From NCBI GenBank assembly GCA_937910665.1, contig CALEPR010000110.1, forward strand, positions 1 through 50,088: a DNA stretch of 50,088 bases. The letters are read 5' to 3'. The DNA comes from an uncultured Selenomonadales bacterium (GTDB lineage Bacteria > Bacillota > Negativicutes > Selenomonadales > Selenomonadaceae). The notes beneath the pieces are model-generated. The model was not told where the DNA came from, ran no database searches, and saw nothing but the letters and a program-made list of their open reading frames with translations. Every line of letters begins with the position of its first letter. The first letter of the stretch is position 1. Of this stretch, positions 41,202-49,094 are shown piece after piece. The position numbers and the translations under genes were made by a program.

Positions 41202-41831
41202 ATGAAATATGAAGAAATTCCGCATGTGACACTTGAGAGGTTGGCACTTTACCACAGAACACTGCAACAACTTGAGGAGAGAGGATTTGACATTATTTCC
41301 TCTCAACAACTTTCAGGATTTTTAAATATAAAGCCGGAGAAACTTCGCAGAGATTTATCTTATTGCGGAAGTTTCGGCACAAGAAGAGTAGGCTATCCTG
41401 TTTCGGAGTTAAAAAGGCAACTCGGCAAATTTCTCGGTTTGCACTACCACAGAAGAATTGGAATTGTCGGCGCAGGACACTTGGGAATGGCTTTAGCGAT
41501 AGATAAAACTTTCTTGGAACTTGGATTTTCGGTTGCCGCACTTTTCGACAAAAATGAAAAACTTATCGGCTCTGAAATTGGAAATGTAAAAATTTATGAC
41601 TTTGCAAAATTGGAATCGACAGCAAAAAGAAAAATGATCGAGATTGGAGTTATCGCCGTGCCGAAAGATTCCGCGCAGGAGGCAGCCGACGCTTTGGTTT
41701 CAGCTGGAATTTTGGGGATTTGGAATTTTGCGCCGGTAAAACTTTTCACGCCAAAAAATGTTCCGGTGCTTGACGCAGATTTATCTTTCGGTTTAAGAAT
41801 TTTAAATTATTATATAACTCAAGCAGAATAA
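41202..41831 (+). CDS. rex: Redox-sensing transcriptional repressor Rex
   Basis: The 209-residue protein has an N-terminal winged helix (LERLALYHRTLQQLEERG, LSGFLNIKPEKLRRDLSYCGSFGTRRVGY) and a Rossmann domain with IGIVGAGHLGMALA for NAD(H). It ends with a helix typical of Rex dimers. Rex leaves DNA when NADH is high, controlling fermentative and respiratory genes such as fumarate reductase in anaerobes. GAGGAGGAG precedes the ATG. It probably shares a transcript with the ligase-like gene; I could not identify Rex boxes by eye. Confidence 0.93.
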   Translation: MKYEEIPHVTLERLALYHRTLQQLEERGFDIISSQQLSGFLNIKPEKLRRDLSYCGSFGTRRVGYPVSELKRQLGKFLGLHYHRRIGIVGAGHLGMALAIDKTFLELGFSVAALFDKNEKLIGSEIGNVKIYDFAKLESTAKRKMIEIGVIAVPKDSAQEAADALVSAGILGIWNFAPVKLFTPKNVPVLDADLSFGLRILNYYITQAE

Positions 41832-41847
41832 GTTATCTGAAAAAAAT

Positions 41848-43026
41848 TTATTCCGTCGCCTTTTTTAAAGTGAAGTAAGCAACCTCAGGAGGACAACCAA
41901 GTCTGAAAGGAAACCAACTTCCATTTCCAACATGAACGTAGCCGAAACAATTTCCATTTCGAATCATTCCGCGAGTGTACTTAAAGACAGGCAGGAGCGA
42001 AAATCCAAGTAAGCCGATCTGTCCTCCGTGAGTATGTCCCGTCAAAGTCAGCGGAATATTTTTTTCAACTCCGTCGTCAATAAATTCAGGATGATGAGCC
42101 AACAAAACGCAAACTGCATCGTAGGGAACATTTTTTAAAGCCTTTTCCACGAACTCGCGCTTTTGCAATTCAAAAAGTTGATCTTCTTCGCCGCGTCCGC
42201 CGCTTGCCATAATTGGCGAGGACGGAGGATAATCTACGCCGAGAATATAAAGTTTTGAAGTAACATTTTCTGACTGATTTACCAACCAGTGAATTTTTGT
42301 TTTGTGAAGTTCCGCTTCGATTGACGCAACTCCGCGATGATGTTCGTGATTTCCATGACAATAATAAATTCCAAATTTAAATTTGTCGGTGAAAGAATTT
42401 ACAAGCTGAATTGCCTGCGCGTTAATTTTTCTGTCATCGAAAATATCTCCAGTGATTGCGAGTAAGTCGGGTTTCGCGTCGGAAATTTTTTGCAAAAGTT
42501 TTTCCAGTCTCTCAAGGGAAAAATATGCGCCGAGATGAACGTCGCTGATCTGCGCGATTTTAAATTTTTCCAGTTCGGGCGGCAAATTTTTTATTGGTAT
42601 GTTGAAAAAATTTTCTACTTCGGAAAGTCTTTCGATTCTGTTTCCATAAAGCGAAGTTGCCAAAGCAAGGAGCGGATAAAACATTCCATACTTCAAAACT
42701 CTGCGTCGCTCGGGACTGAACGCCGGAGGCTGATGAAATTTTCTGTAGATTGCGCGAACAATTAAAGCGACGACGACTAAGCCGCCGCAAATTAACTGCG
42801 TCATAAAAAAGACAGAGGCAAAACTTCCAAAATAATCTACAAATCTGTCGGGAAAATTTGTGCGAAGAATAAATCCTCCGATCATTATCAAAACTATCGC
42901 CAAGTCCGTCAGCGTCATAAATTTATAAATTATTTTCTTGCGCTCGCTGTCGAGCAAAAAATAAACGCTGAGTAAAGCCAAAAATAAAATTCCTGCCAAG
43001 AACGCCGAAACAAAAACTAAAAACAT
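41848..43026 (-). CDS. Membrane-anchored metallophosphoesterase
   Basis: The 392-residue protein has about four N-terminal membrane helices (to about 125), then a calcineurin-like phosphoesterase domain with all motifs: AQISDVHLGAYF, LLAITGDIFDDR, YYCHGNHEHHRG, VLLAHHPEF and LTGHTHGGQIG. This YkuE/YaeI-like form is often linked with lipid or cell-envelope phosphoester cleavage. The ATG at 43026 has GGAGGG eight bases upstream; a TTG at 43041 lies within that site. It is convergent with rex. Confidence 0.9.
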   Translation of the reverse strand: MFLVFVSAFLAGILFLALLSVYFLLDSERKKIIYKFMTLTDLAIVLIMIGGFILRTNFPDRFVDYFGSFASVFFMTQLICGGLVVVALIVRAIYRKFHQPPAFSPERRRVLKYGMFYPLLALATSLYGNRIERLSEVENFFNIPIKNLPPELEKFKIAQISDVHLGAYFSLERLEKLLQKISDAKPDLLAITGDIFDDRKINAQAIQLVNSFTDKFKFGIYYCHGNHEHHRGVASIEAELHKTKIHWLVNQSENVTSKLYILGVDYPPSSPIMASGGRGEEDQLFELQKREFVEKALKNVPYDAVCVLLAHHPEFIDDGVEKNIPLTLTGHTHGGQIGLLGFSLLPVFKYTRGMIRNGNCFGYVHVGNGSWFPFRLGCPPEVAYFTLKKATE

Positions 43027-43135
43027 TTTTCTGCCCTCCAACAGTTAAAAATTTTTTCAAGTCAACCTTTTATAAATTTTATTTTATTCAAAGATTTTGC
43101 AATTTTTTTTGAAAAAGTCGCTTAATAAAAACAAA

Positions 43136-43158
43136 CGCCGAATTTAAAATAGTCGGCG
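43136..43158 (-). terminator. Terminator downstream of the integrase
   Basis: CGCCGA (43136-43141) and TCGGCG (43153-43158) form a 6-bp GC stem, followed on the minus strand by TTTGTTTTT. It lies about 80 bases past the integrase stop and would insulate the element from the metallophosphoesterase gene. Confidence 0.55.
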
Positions 43159-43170
43159 AAAATTTTTGAA

Positions 43171-43279
43171 AAAATTTTGGCAGACATTTTTTATAGATTT
43201 TAAGCCATATCCAAGCAGAATCGTCTGCATTTTGTCTGCGTTATGAATTTGTCTGCAAGGTTTTTATAAAAATCTCGAC
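43171..43279. mobile_element. Left border (probable attachment region) of the integrated element
   Basis: The 109 bases spanning the integrase 3' end and its downstream border recur inverted at 39093-39192. They contain several GCAGAC/GTCTGC repeats in both orientations, a likely recombinase arm- or core-binding arrangement. No tRNA gene is at the border. The right end of the element is outside the window. Confidence 0.6.
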
Positions 43280-44436
43280 TGTATCTTCCTGTAATTTTTT
43301 TGTGTTGTGAGTGTAAAGATTCTGAGTTATCAAGGTGCTGGAGTGACCTAATCTTCCGGCTACGCCTTTTGCCGTTGCACCGTTTTCTATCAGCGTTGTT
43401 GCGTGAGTATGCCGAAACGAATGTGCGTTTATTTCTTCATTTTGCAATAATTTTGTGAATGGTTCTCTCAAAATCATTCTTCCGTCCCTCTCGTCAGTAC
43501 AAATCAAATTGACTTTTTCAGCGTCAACTTCTCCTAAACCCTTTGACTGTTGAATCAGTTTATTATCAGCGGCGCGGTAAATGTGAGCACAAGAATCATC
43601 TGCGGTTTTTTCATTTTCGGCTTGCTGATTTTTCCAGTGTTGCAGTTCACTCACCAAAAAATCATCAATCATTATGATTCTGTTGCTTGTTTTTGTCTTT
43701 GGCGTTGAAAAATAATCGCCTTGATTGTTTATGTGAACTATTTGCTTGTTAAACTGATAATCTTCTCGTCAAAGTCTATGGCGTTCCAAGTTAAGCCGAG
43801 AAGTTCGCCTATTCTCATTCCTGTGTGATACAGAATCAAAATTGGTATGTAGTACGGCGTTCCGAAAGGATTTTCTTCAAGCAATTCATTCAATTTTTCA
43901 GGCGTGATAATGTGGCGTTTGACAATATTAGTCGGAGCTTTTTTCGGAACTTTAATATAATTCGCAGGATTGGAAGAAATTAACTCCGCAGGATAAACGG
44001 CGTAGTCCAAAGCGTGGTGAATAATTGTATGAACGTGACTGATTGTACTTTTTGCGTATCCGGCTTTTAAAAGTTCACGCATCCAGTTGTCCAAAACTGC
44101 AGGTGTTAATTCTTGAATCGTCAAACTGCCAAATTTAGGAAAGATATGCTTGTTAGCGAGAAAAGTGTACACTTGCATAGAATTAGCCTTAACATTTAGC
44201 GCGACTACATTATCCAACCAATTTTGCAGAAAATCTTTGACGCTGATATTTTCGCTGGTGATACCGATATTGCCGTGTTTCCAATCGTTGTAGGCGGCGA
44301 CACCTGCGTCATACGCCGCTTTTTTCGTTGCAAAACCGCCTTTTTCAACAACTTTGCGCTTACCGTCAGCTTTTTTACCTGCCTCAAAAATGTAAGAAAA
44401 AGTTTTGCCGCGCTTGCGTGTTCTGACTTGTGACAT
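43241..44436 (-). pseudogene. Tyrosine recombinase (phage/ICE integrase), frameshifted
   Basis: Two minus-strand frames (44436-43738 and the rest to 43241) together make one integrase of about 397 residues. The first has the AP2-like/SAM-like N-terminal part and the first catalytic arginine (HTGMRIGELLGLTW). The second has HSFRHTHATTLIENGA, RLGHSSTLITQNLY (catalytic His, Arg, Tyr). At 43744-43749 the frame breaks: adding one A would give ISLTKQIVHINNQGDYFSTPKT, a family-typical continuation. So a single-base loss, or a sequencing error, inactivates it. It lies at the element border with its 3' end outward. Confidence 0.88.
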
Positions 44437-44462
44437 CTCATTTCACCACCTTAAAAATCAAC

Positions 44463-44485
44463 CCTCCGCTCTGGAGGACTTTTTT
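44463..44485 (+). terminator. Possible hairpin between integrase and hicB
   Basis: CCTCC (44463-44467) and GGAGG (44473-44477) enclose a 5-nt loop and a T-run follows on the plus strand. The flanking genes are on the minus strand, where the T-run is weak, so its direction of action is unclear. Confidence 0.3.
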
Positions 44486-44488
44486 TTC

Positions 44489-44761
44489 TTATGGCACTGC
44501 CAAACCATAATTCAAATTTTCGGCAAGTTCATAGGTAAAAACTTTGTGATTGACTTTCGGTTTCTCGGCTTGCTTACCGACTTCGGCGCAAAACTCAAGA
44601 TAATCATCAACTGCCAAATGAAATTCTTGTTCCAATTCTTCAACTTTGTCACTACCAAAATTTACAAGGTCGCGGATACCTTCCAATTTTCCTGAATACC
44701 ATTTTTCTTCTGCGTTGTAGCGAATCTTTGTATAGTAACCTTTGTACTCAAATTCTGTCAT
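44489..44761 (-). CDS. hicB: HicB-family antitoxin
   Basis: The 90-residue protein has the HicB degraded-RNase-H-like core (YKGYYTKIRYNAEEKWYSGKLEGIRDLVNFGSD in two blocks, then EEFHLAVDDYLEFC-like sequence EQEFHLAVDDYLEFCAEVG). It neutralises the HicA toxin and commonly represses the pair. It lies 12 bases after hicA, in the toxin-antitoxin order usual for hicAB. The lack of an evident C-terminal DNA-binding domain suggests regulation by the complex. Confidence 0.8.
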   Translation of the reverse strand: MTEFEYKGYYTKIRYNAEEKWYSGKLEGIRDLVNFGSDKVEELEQEFHLAVDDYLEFCAEVGKQAEKPKVNHKVFTYELAENLNYGLAVP

Positions 44762-44773
44762 TTCGATACACCT

Positions 44774-45034
44774 TCAATCTAAATCGCCTGTCTGTTTCAG
44801 TACGTCAACAATGTCTTTGACATAATCCGACTTCATTATATCGCTAGGATGTGGCTTGTGTACCAACACACCCGCTCCGTCACCTTGCCTATAGAATTTT
44901 ACTCGACTTCCGCTTGTCTTGCCTTTGTTCAATTCCGAAAATCCTAATTTTGACAACAAAGTTTTGAGTTCTCGGTACTCATAATCTTTCGGCAACGACT
45001 GCAACCGCTTTTTCATTTTTACCAATCCACTCAA
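44774..45034 (-). CDS. hicA: HicA-family mRNA interferase toxin
   Basis: This small protein has the dsRNA-binding-fold HicA pattern: YRELKTLLSKLGFSELNKGKT, then SGSRVKFYRQGDG and the catalytic histidine in VLVHKPHPSD. It cleaves mRNA when free of HicB. A TTG at 45034 with AAGGAAG seven bases upstream is preferred; an ATG at 45016 is possible and would drop six residues. The pair near the integrase probably stabilises the element. Confidence 0.8.
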   Translation of the reverse strand: MSGLVKMKKRLQSLPKDYEYRELKTLLSKLGFSELNKGKTSGSRVKFYRQGDGAGVLVHKPHPSDIMKSDYVKDIVDVLKQTGDLD

Positions 45035-45067
45035 AATTTTTCTTCCTTTCACTTCGGAATAATATCG

Positions 45068-45703
45068 CTAATCGTCGTCTTTAAAACTTTTGGCAGAAAT
45101 GTCAGGCTTACCAACCGCCGATTTTTTTCTGCCGACACCGACAGTTTTTGCAAGTACACCAACCGCCTTTACTTCATTGACTTCAACGCCGGTAATTTTT
45201 TGTGCTGAAGCCGACTTACCAACAGCAGAAGGAACTTTGACTTCCGGACGAACATTGTTGAAACGAAGACTAGGAACACCACTTGAAAAACGAAGAGGAC
45301 GAACAACAGTCGAAGAAGGCGCAACTTTTCTCACGGCTCTATTACCAAAATTTAATTGTCCAATCATATCCATTATTACTTTTCTTCCGCCAGCGTCAAG
45401 TTCACGATAACCGTCAAGCAATCGCGTTTCTTCGGCACTAAAATTATTCAAATTAGGCTTGATAGTCACGGGTTGTTCACCATCAAGAATTTTCAATAAT
45501 GAATCTACATTTTGACCAGTAGCAACGGCAATTTTTTCAAATGCTTGCATTGTCGGCGAAACAGGCTTATTTGTCGTAGGATTTATTCCTTTTTCGAGCA
45601 TAGAAATATATGCCTTGCTAAAACCGCACACATCAGCCATTTCCTGCATAGTCATATCGTGCTGAAGTCTGTAATCTTTTATCCATTCACCTAATCTCAT
45701 CAT
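45068..45703 (-). CDS. XRE-family HTH regulator (candidate element repressor)
   Basis: Residues 5-65 form a Cro/CI-type helix-turn-helix (MTMQEMADVCGFSKAYISMLEKG). About 145 further residues are basic and low in complexity (AVGKSASAQKITGVEVNE and similar), with no LexA-like protease site visible. AAGGAAGG precedes the ATG at 45703. It is divergent from a small HTH gene across a 100-base switch region with back-to-back promoters, the arrangement of a phage repressor/Cro pair. The C-terminal region may bind a partner or nucleic acid. Confidence 0.75.
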   Translation of the reverse strand: MMRLGEWIKDYRLQHDMTMQEMADVCGFSKAYISMLEKGINPTTNKPVSPTMQAFEKIAVATGQNVDSLLKILDGEQPVTIKPNLNNFSAEETRLLDGYRELDAGGRKVIMDMIGQLNFGNRAVRKVAPSSTVVRPLRFSSGVPSLRFNNVRPEVKVPSAVGKSASAQKITGVEVNEVKAVGVLAKTVGVGRKKSAVGKPDISAKSFKDDD

Positions 45704-45726
45704 TGCCACCTTCCTTCGTTTTATAT

Positions 45727-45790
45727 ATTTTAACTTGCAAAAAAAAATCTGTCAAACAAACTTGACAAATTATAATTGGTGCATTATACT
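45727..45790. promoter_or_regulatory. Divergent promoters over a shared palindromic operator
   Basis: On the plus strand TTGACA (45762-45767) and TATACT (45785-45790) have a 17-bp spacer. On the minus strand TTGACA (45755-45750) and TAAAAT (45732-45727) also have 17 bp. The two -35 boxes face away from each other with 6 bases between and so form the palindrome TGTCAA-N6-TTGACA. One bound dimer would cover both -35 boxes, so this is the likely operator of the switch. Confidence 0.85.
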
Positions 45791-45816
45791 AAACAAAATT
45801 TTACGGAGGTGACAAA

Positions 45817-46008
45817 ATGCCTTTTAAAGTAAAAGAATTTCGAGAATTGAGAAAGATGACGCAAACTGAACTTTGTAAACAAGCCAAAGTTTCAAGACAG
45901 ACGCTGTCAGATTTGGAAAGTGGCAAAGAAGTCAACACAACAGTTGCTACACTTCAAAAGATAGCCGATGTTTTAAGTTGCAAAATCAGTGATTTATTTT
46001 GTCCTTGA
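45817..46008 (+). CDS. Small Cro-like HTH regulator
   Basis: The 63-residue protein is a bare XRE helix-turn-helix domain (MTQTELCKQAKVSRQTLSDLESGKEV, then a dimerisation helix ending LSCKISDLF). GGAGGTG precedes the ATG. It is the first gene to the right of the divergent switch and faces the larger repressor gene, as Cro does in phages. It should bind the TGTCAA-N6-TTGACA operator and control the rightward operon that follows. Confidence 0.85.
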   Translation: MPFKVKEFRELRKMTQTELCKQAKVSRQTLSDLESGKEVNTTVATLQKIADVLSCKISDLFCP

Positions 46009-46044
46009 AGTCAAATAAACTAAACAAAAAATGAAGGTGAGGAA

Positions 46045-46248
46045 ATGAAGATTGTAATTGAGTGCGAGACGAAAGAAATTGCTGAACTCTTGACATTGGT
46101 AGAAGTTCGGCAGAAAGATTTTGACGCAGAAATTGATAATTGGTTGGAAAAAGTATTGCACAGGAGTGTGACAAATGACGGAAATCAGTTTAGAAAATTT
46201 AAATGCATTGGTATCGGCAGGAGAAAAGCTGAAACGCCTGTTGACTGA
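46045..46248 (+). CDS. Small hypothetical protein overlapping the excisionase-like gene
   Basis: The frame begins MKIVIECETKEIAELLTLVE and has a charged helix to about residue 43, then a basic tail. AGGTGAGG lies before the ATG. It overlaps the next gene by 74 bases, an unusually long overlap; the part before the overlap looks coding, while the tail may be read only incidentally. No function is recognised. Confidence 0.5.
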   Translation: MKIVIECETKEIAELLTLVEVRQKDFDAEIDNWLEKVLHRSVTNDGNQFRKFKCIGIGRRKAETPVD

Positions 46249-46489
46249 AACGCCTGAAGTTTTGGAATATTTGCGACTGGTCAGCGGCGGCGAAGAAAAA
46301 AATATTTTGCCGGTGAAAAGTGACGTGCTTGTCAGAGCAGGAGAAGCGGCACAAGTTTTAGGCGTGAACAAGGAAACAATTTATCGTTACGCCGAAGAAA
46401 AAATTTTAACGCCGCTTTATACGCCGTACTCCAATCAAATGAAATTTTGGCTGAGTGAAGTCAAAAGTGTAGTCACAAAGGCAGGTTAA
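46175..46489 (+). CDS. Excisionase/HTH-17-type DNA-binding protein
   Basis: The 104-residue protein has a MerR-like helix-turn-helix in its second half (RAGEAAQVLGVNKETIYRYAEEKILTP), the form of phage excisionases and HTH-17 proteins. A helical N-terminus (SLENLNALVSAGEKLKRLL) may oligomerise. CAGGAGTG precedes the ATG. It may help excise the element or regulate the downstream methyltransferase. It lies four bases before the methyltransferase gene. Confidence 0.65.
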   Translation: MTEISLENLNALVSAGEKLKRLLTETPEVLEYLRLVSGGEEKNILPVKSDVLVRAGEAAQVLGVNKETIYRYAEEKILTPLYTPYSNQMKFWLSEVKSVVTKAG

Positions 46490-46492
46490 AAA

Positions 46493-47902
46493 ATGCAAGA
46501 TTTAATCGGTGCGGAAAATAATCTGCCGACAGATTTAAACCAGTTGACGGTGGAAATTAAATTTTATGTCAACCAGTGGGGGCAGAACACAATCGAGATT
46601 GGCAAGCGTTTAAGCGCGGCGAAAAAACTTGTCGCTCACGGCGACTGGCAGAGTTGGTTGGAAAATAATTTTAATATGACAGAACGCACTGCACAAAGAT
46701 TTATGAAATGTGCCGAAAGATTTTCAAATACGACGACGTCGTCGCTTTTAAATACTTCGCAAATGGTTGAACTTTTAGCACTTCCAAAAGAAGAAACTGA
46801 AAAATTCATTGCGGAAAAAGCGGCAGAAGGTACGCCGGTTGAAGATATGAAGGTAAAGAATCTGCGCGATGAAGTGGCGAAGTGGAAAGCCGACTTTGAA
46901 AAGAAAAAATCTGAAGTCGAAAATTTATTTCACGACAACGAAAATTTGAAGTCAGAAAATACGCGACTTGAAAAAATTCGCGGAAGTTTGACAGACACTC
47001 TGGTCGGCGCGAGAAAAAATATTGACAAGCTGATTATCGAAAAAAATTCATTGGAGCAACAACTTAAAAATCAAGAGCCGCAAGTCGTCGAAAAAATTGT
47101 TGAAAAAATTCCTGATGACTACACAGATACAAAAATGGATTTGTCAGCCGCATTGTCCAAAGTCGATGACCTTCAAAGCCAACTCGACAAGGCAATAAAA
47201 AATGTTGAAAAGCTGAAAAAGACCAATGAGCGGCTGGAGCGCAAACAGTACACTCTGCCGAAAGAAATTCCGAAAGACGCTTACAAACTTTTTCAAGCAG
47301 ACATTAAAAGCGGCTTGCCGGAAATCGCAGACAACAGCGTTGACTTTATAATCACAGACCCGCCGTATCCGAGAGAATTTTTACCGCTGTATAAAGAATT
47401 GTCGAAAGTGTCGGCACGGGTTTTGAAAGACGGCGGCTCGCTTGTCTGTATGGTCGGGCAAAGTTATCTGCCTGAAGTCGTTCAGCTTTTGCAAACGTCG
47501 ATGAAATATCACTGGTGTATGTGTTATTTGACTTTAGGAGCAACGCCGCAACTTTGGCAAAAACGCACAAACACATTTTGGAAACCGCTGTTGTGGTTTG
47601 TCAAAGGCGAGTACAACGGCGACTGGATAGGCAATGACATTATGCAAAGTCCGCAAAACGACAAAAATTTTCACCACTGGGGACAATCGGTCGGCGGAAT
47701 GAAAGACATAATCGAGCGATTCACAAATCCGAATGATTTAATTTTAGACCCGTTCTTGGGCGGAGGAACAACAGGAGTGACGGCAGTAATGAGCGGCAGA
47801 AAATTTATCGGCGTTGACATTGAGGAAAAATGTTTGGAGACGACGCTTGAACGCATAAAGGAAAGTTATGGAAGTTCGGAAAGAGCGGACGGGCTGGCGT
47901 GA
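46493..47902 (+). CDS. DUF3102-coiled-coil-DNA methyltransferase fusion
   Basis: Residues 1-130 resemble DUF3102 (IGKRLSAAKKLVAHGDWQSW, NNFNMTERTAQRFMKCAERF). Residues 125-250 are a long coiled coil. Residues 260-455 are an N6-adenine/N4-cytosine methyltransferase with DPPY at 289-292 and FLGGGTTG at 421-428, the order of the beta class. The target domain between them is short. It modifies bases in DNA, probably adenine. DUF3102 is found near phage and plasmid partition or replication genes; its fusion to a methylase suggests DNA targeting. The next gene overlaps by 35 bases. Confidence 0.85.
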   Translation: MQDLIGAENNLPTDLNQLTVEIKFYVNQWGQNTIEIGKRLSAAKKLVAHGDWQSWLENNFNMTERTAQRFMKCAERFSNTTTSSLLNTSQMVELLALPKEETEKFIAEKAAEGTPVEDMKVKNLRDEVAKWKADFEKKKSEVENLFHDNENLKSENTRLEKIRGSLTDTLVGARKNIDKLIIEKNSLEQQLKNQEPQVVEKIVEKIPDDYTDTKMDLSAALSKVDDLQSQLDKAIKNVEKLKKTNERLERKQYTLPKEIPKDAYKLFQADIKSGLPEIADNSVDFIITDPPYPREFLPLYKELSKVSARVLKDGGSLVCMVGQSYLPEVVQLLQTSMKYHWCMCYLTLGATPQLWQKRTNTFWKPLLWFVKGEYNGDWIGNDIMQSPQNDKNFHHWGQSVGGMKDIIERFTNPNDLILDPFLGGGTTGVTAVMSGRKFIGVDIEEKCLETTLERIKESYGSSERADGLA

Positions 47903-48323
47903 CGAGGAAATATCGCGAAGGCACAGATTGTGGGGCGTGAGTTGTGCGGCAAACGACATAGATTTTTTACTTGTCGAGTACAACTACAACACGCCAAAAG
48001 CGATAGTCGAATACAAAAACGAACACGCGCCGCCGCAAAATTTATCAGCGTCACAATATCAAGTTTTAAAAAATCTTGGCGACCGCGCACAAATTCCAGT
48101 ATTAGCAGTCAGATATGCGGACGATTTTTCAAAATTTTATGTCGTGCCGGTGAACAAGAAAGCCAATGAATTTTTGCCAAAACGCACTGAAATGACCGAG
48201 AGCGAATTTGTGGCGTTGCTTTATCGAATGAGAAACATAAATTTGGTGGCGGCAGAAGTTTTGGACACGATTAACAACACAGGCGTGAAAAATAATTCTG
48301 AACAACCGATTCTTGGATTTTGA
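47868..48323 (+). CDS. Small PD-(D/E)xK nuclease-like protein coupled to the methyltransferase
   Basis: The 151-residue protein has a possible nuclease core: D32 in NDIDFLLVEYNY, then E48 and K50 in AIVEYKNEHAP, and a conserved-looking Q64. This is the D-x(n)-E-x-K spacing of PD-(D/E)xK enzymes. The strand IPVLAVRYADDFSKFYVVPV follows, as in VRR/Holliday-type folds. AAGGAAAG lies before the ATG and the gene overlaps the methyltransferase by 35 bases, so both are made together. A restriction-type or DNA-processing partner is plausible; the fold call is by eye only. Confidence 0.55.
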   Translation: MEVRKERTGWRDEEISRRHRLWGVSCAANDIDFLLVEYNYNTPKAIVEYKNEHAPPQNLSASQYQVLKNLGDRAQIPVLAVRYADDFSKFYVVPVNKKANEFLPKRTEMTESEFVALLYRMRNINLVAAEVLDTINNTGVKNNSEQPILGF

Positions 48324-48335
48324 GGAGTGAGGAAT

Positions 48336-48695
48336 TTGAACAAAGTAATTTTGAGTGGCAATTTGACAAAAGATGTTGATGTTCGTGCGACGCAGAACGG
48401 AAAGTCGGTAGCGAAGGTAGGAATAGCGGTAAATCAAGGCTATGGTGACAAGCAGACTACAGACTTTTTTAATCTTGTAGCGTGGGACAAGACAGCGGAC
48501 TTGATGAGTAAATATCTGCACAAAGGTAGCAAAATTTTAGTGGAAGGACGCTTGAAAAACAACAATTATGAAGACAACAAAGGCGTGAAACATTACGCGG
48601 TTGACGTGATTGTTGAGACTGTGGAGTTTATGGACAGCAAAGGCAGTACGAAGAAAGAATCTGCCGACAGCTATGATGATGATATGCCGTTTTGA
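48336..48695 (+). CDS. ssb: Single-stranded DNA-binding protein
   Basis: The 119-residue OB-fold protein begins NKVILSGNLTKDVDVRATQNGKS and includes FFNLVAWDKTADLMSKYLHKG, then GSKILVEGRLKNNNYED. It ends with the acidic DDDMPF tip that binds replication proteins. A TTG at 48336 with GAGGAGTGAGG just upstream gives the family N-terminus; a GTG at 48327 lies in that site. As an element-encoded SSB it supports replication or transfer. Confidence 0.93.
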   Translation: MNKVILSGNLTKDVDVRATQNGKSVAKVGIAVNQGYGDKQTTDFFNLVAWDKTADLMSKYLHKGSKILVEGRLKNNNYEDNKGVKHYAVDVIVETVEFMDSKGSTKKESADSYDDDMPF

Positions 48696-48707
48696 GGAGT
48701 GAAAATT

Positions 48708-49094
48708 TTGGAAAATCAAACAGAAACATTGTATGCAATGCCGTTTTTTCACCCGAGACAGATTGTTGAGTTTGAGATTGACGCACACGGCGCGGATTAC
48801 AATTCTGTCGCAGAAGGCGCAAAAAAAATTTGTGCAGATTACAAAGATTGTGAACTGCACTTGAAGTTTTTTAATCTGTCGCCGAGTTTTGGAACAGATT
48901 CTTTGGATTCTACTTTGACAGAACCTTTTAATTGTACTAAAGAAACTGTCAAAAAAATGATTATGGAAGAATTGGATAAGATAGCGATAGAAAACCTGAA
49001 AGTTACTTGTCCGCAAGAACTTTGGAAAGAACTTCAATCAAGATTTCCTTATCTAAAATCTTATTTACCCGAATCGCCAACTCTGCAGGATTAG
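48708..49094 (+). CDS. Hypothetical protein of the integrated element
   Basis: This 128-residue protein begins with a TTG at 48708 (ENQTETLYAMPFFHPRQIVE) behind GAGGAGTG, as in ssb just before it; a GTG at 48699 is possible. It is acidic, with a central beta-rich part (FEIDAHGADYNSVAEGA, CELHLKFFNLSPSF) and a helical C-terminus. The last 92 bases overlap a minus-strand frame. I do not recognise a family. Confidence 0.6.
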   Translation: MENQTETLYAMPFFHPRQIVEFEIDAHGADYNSVAEGAKKICADYKDCELHLKFFNLSPSFGTDSLDSTLTEPFNCTKETVKKMIMEELDKIAIENLKVTCPQELWKELQSRFPYLKSYLPESPTLQD

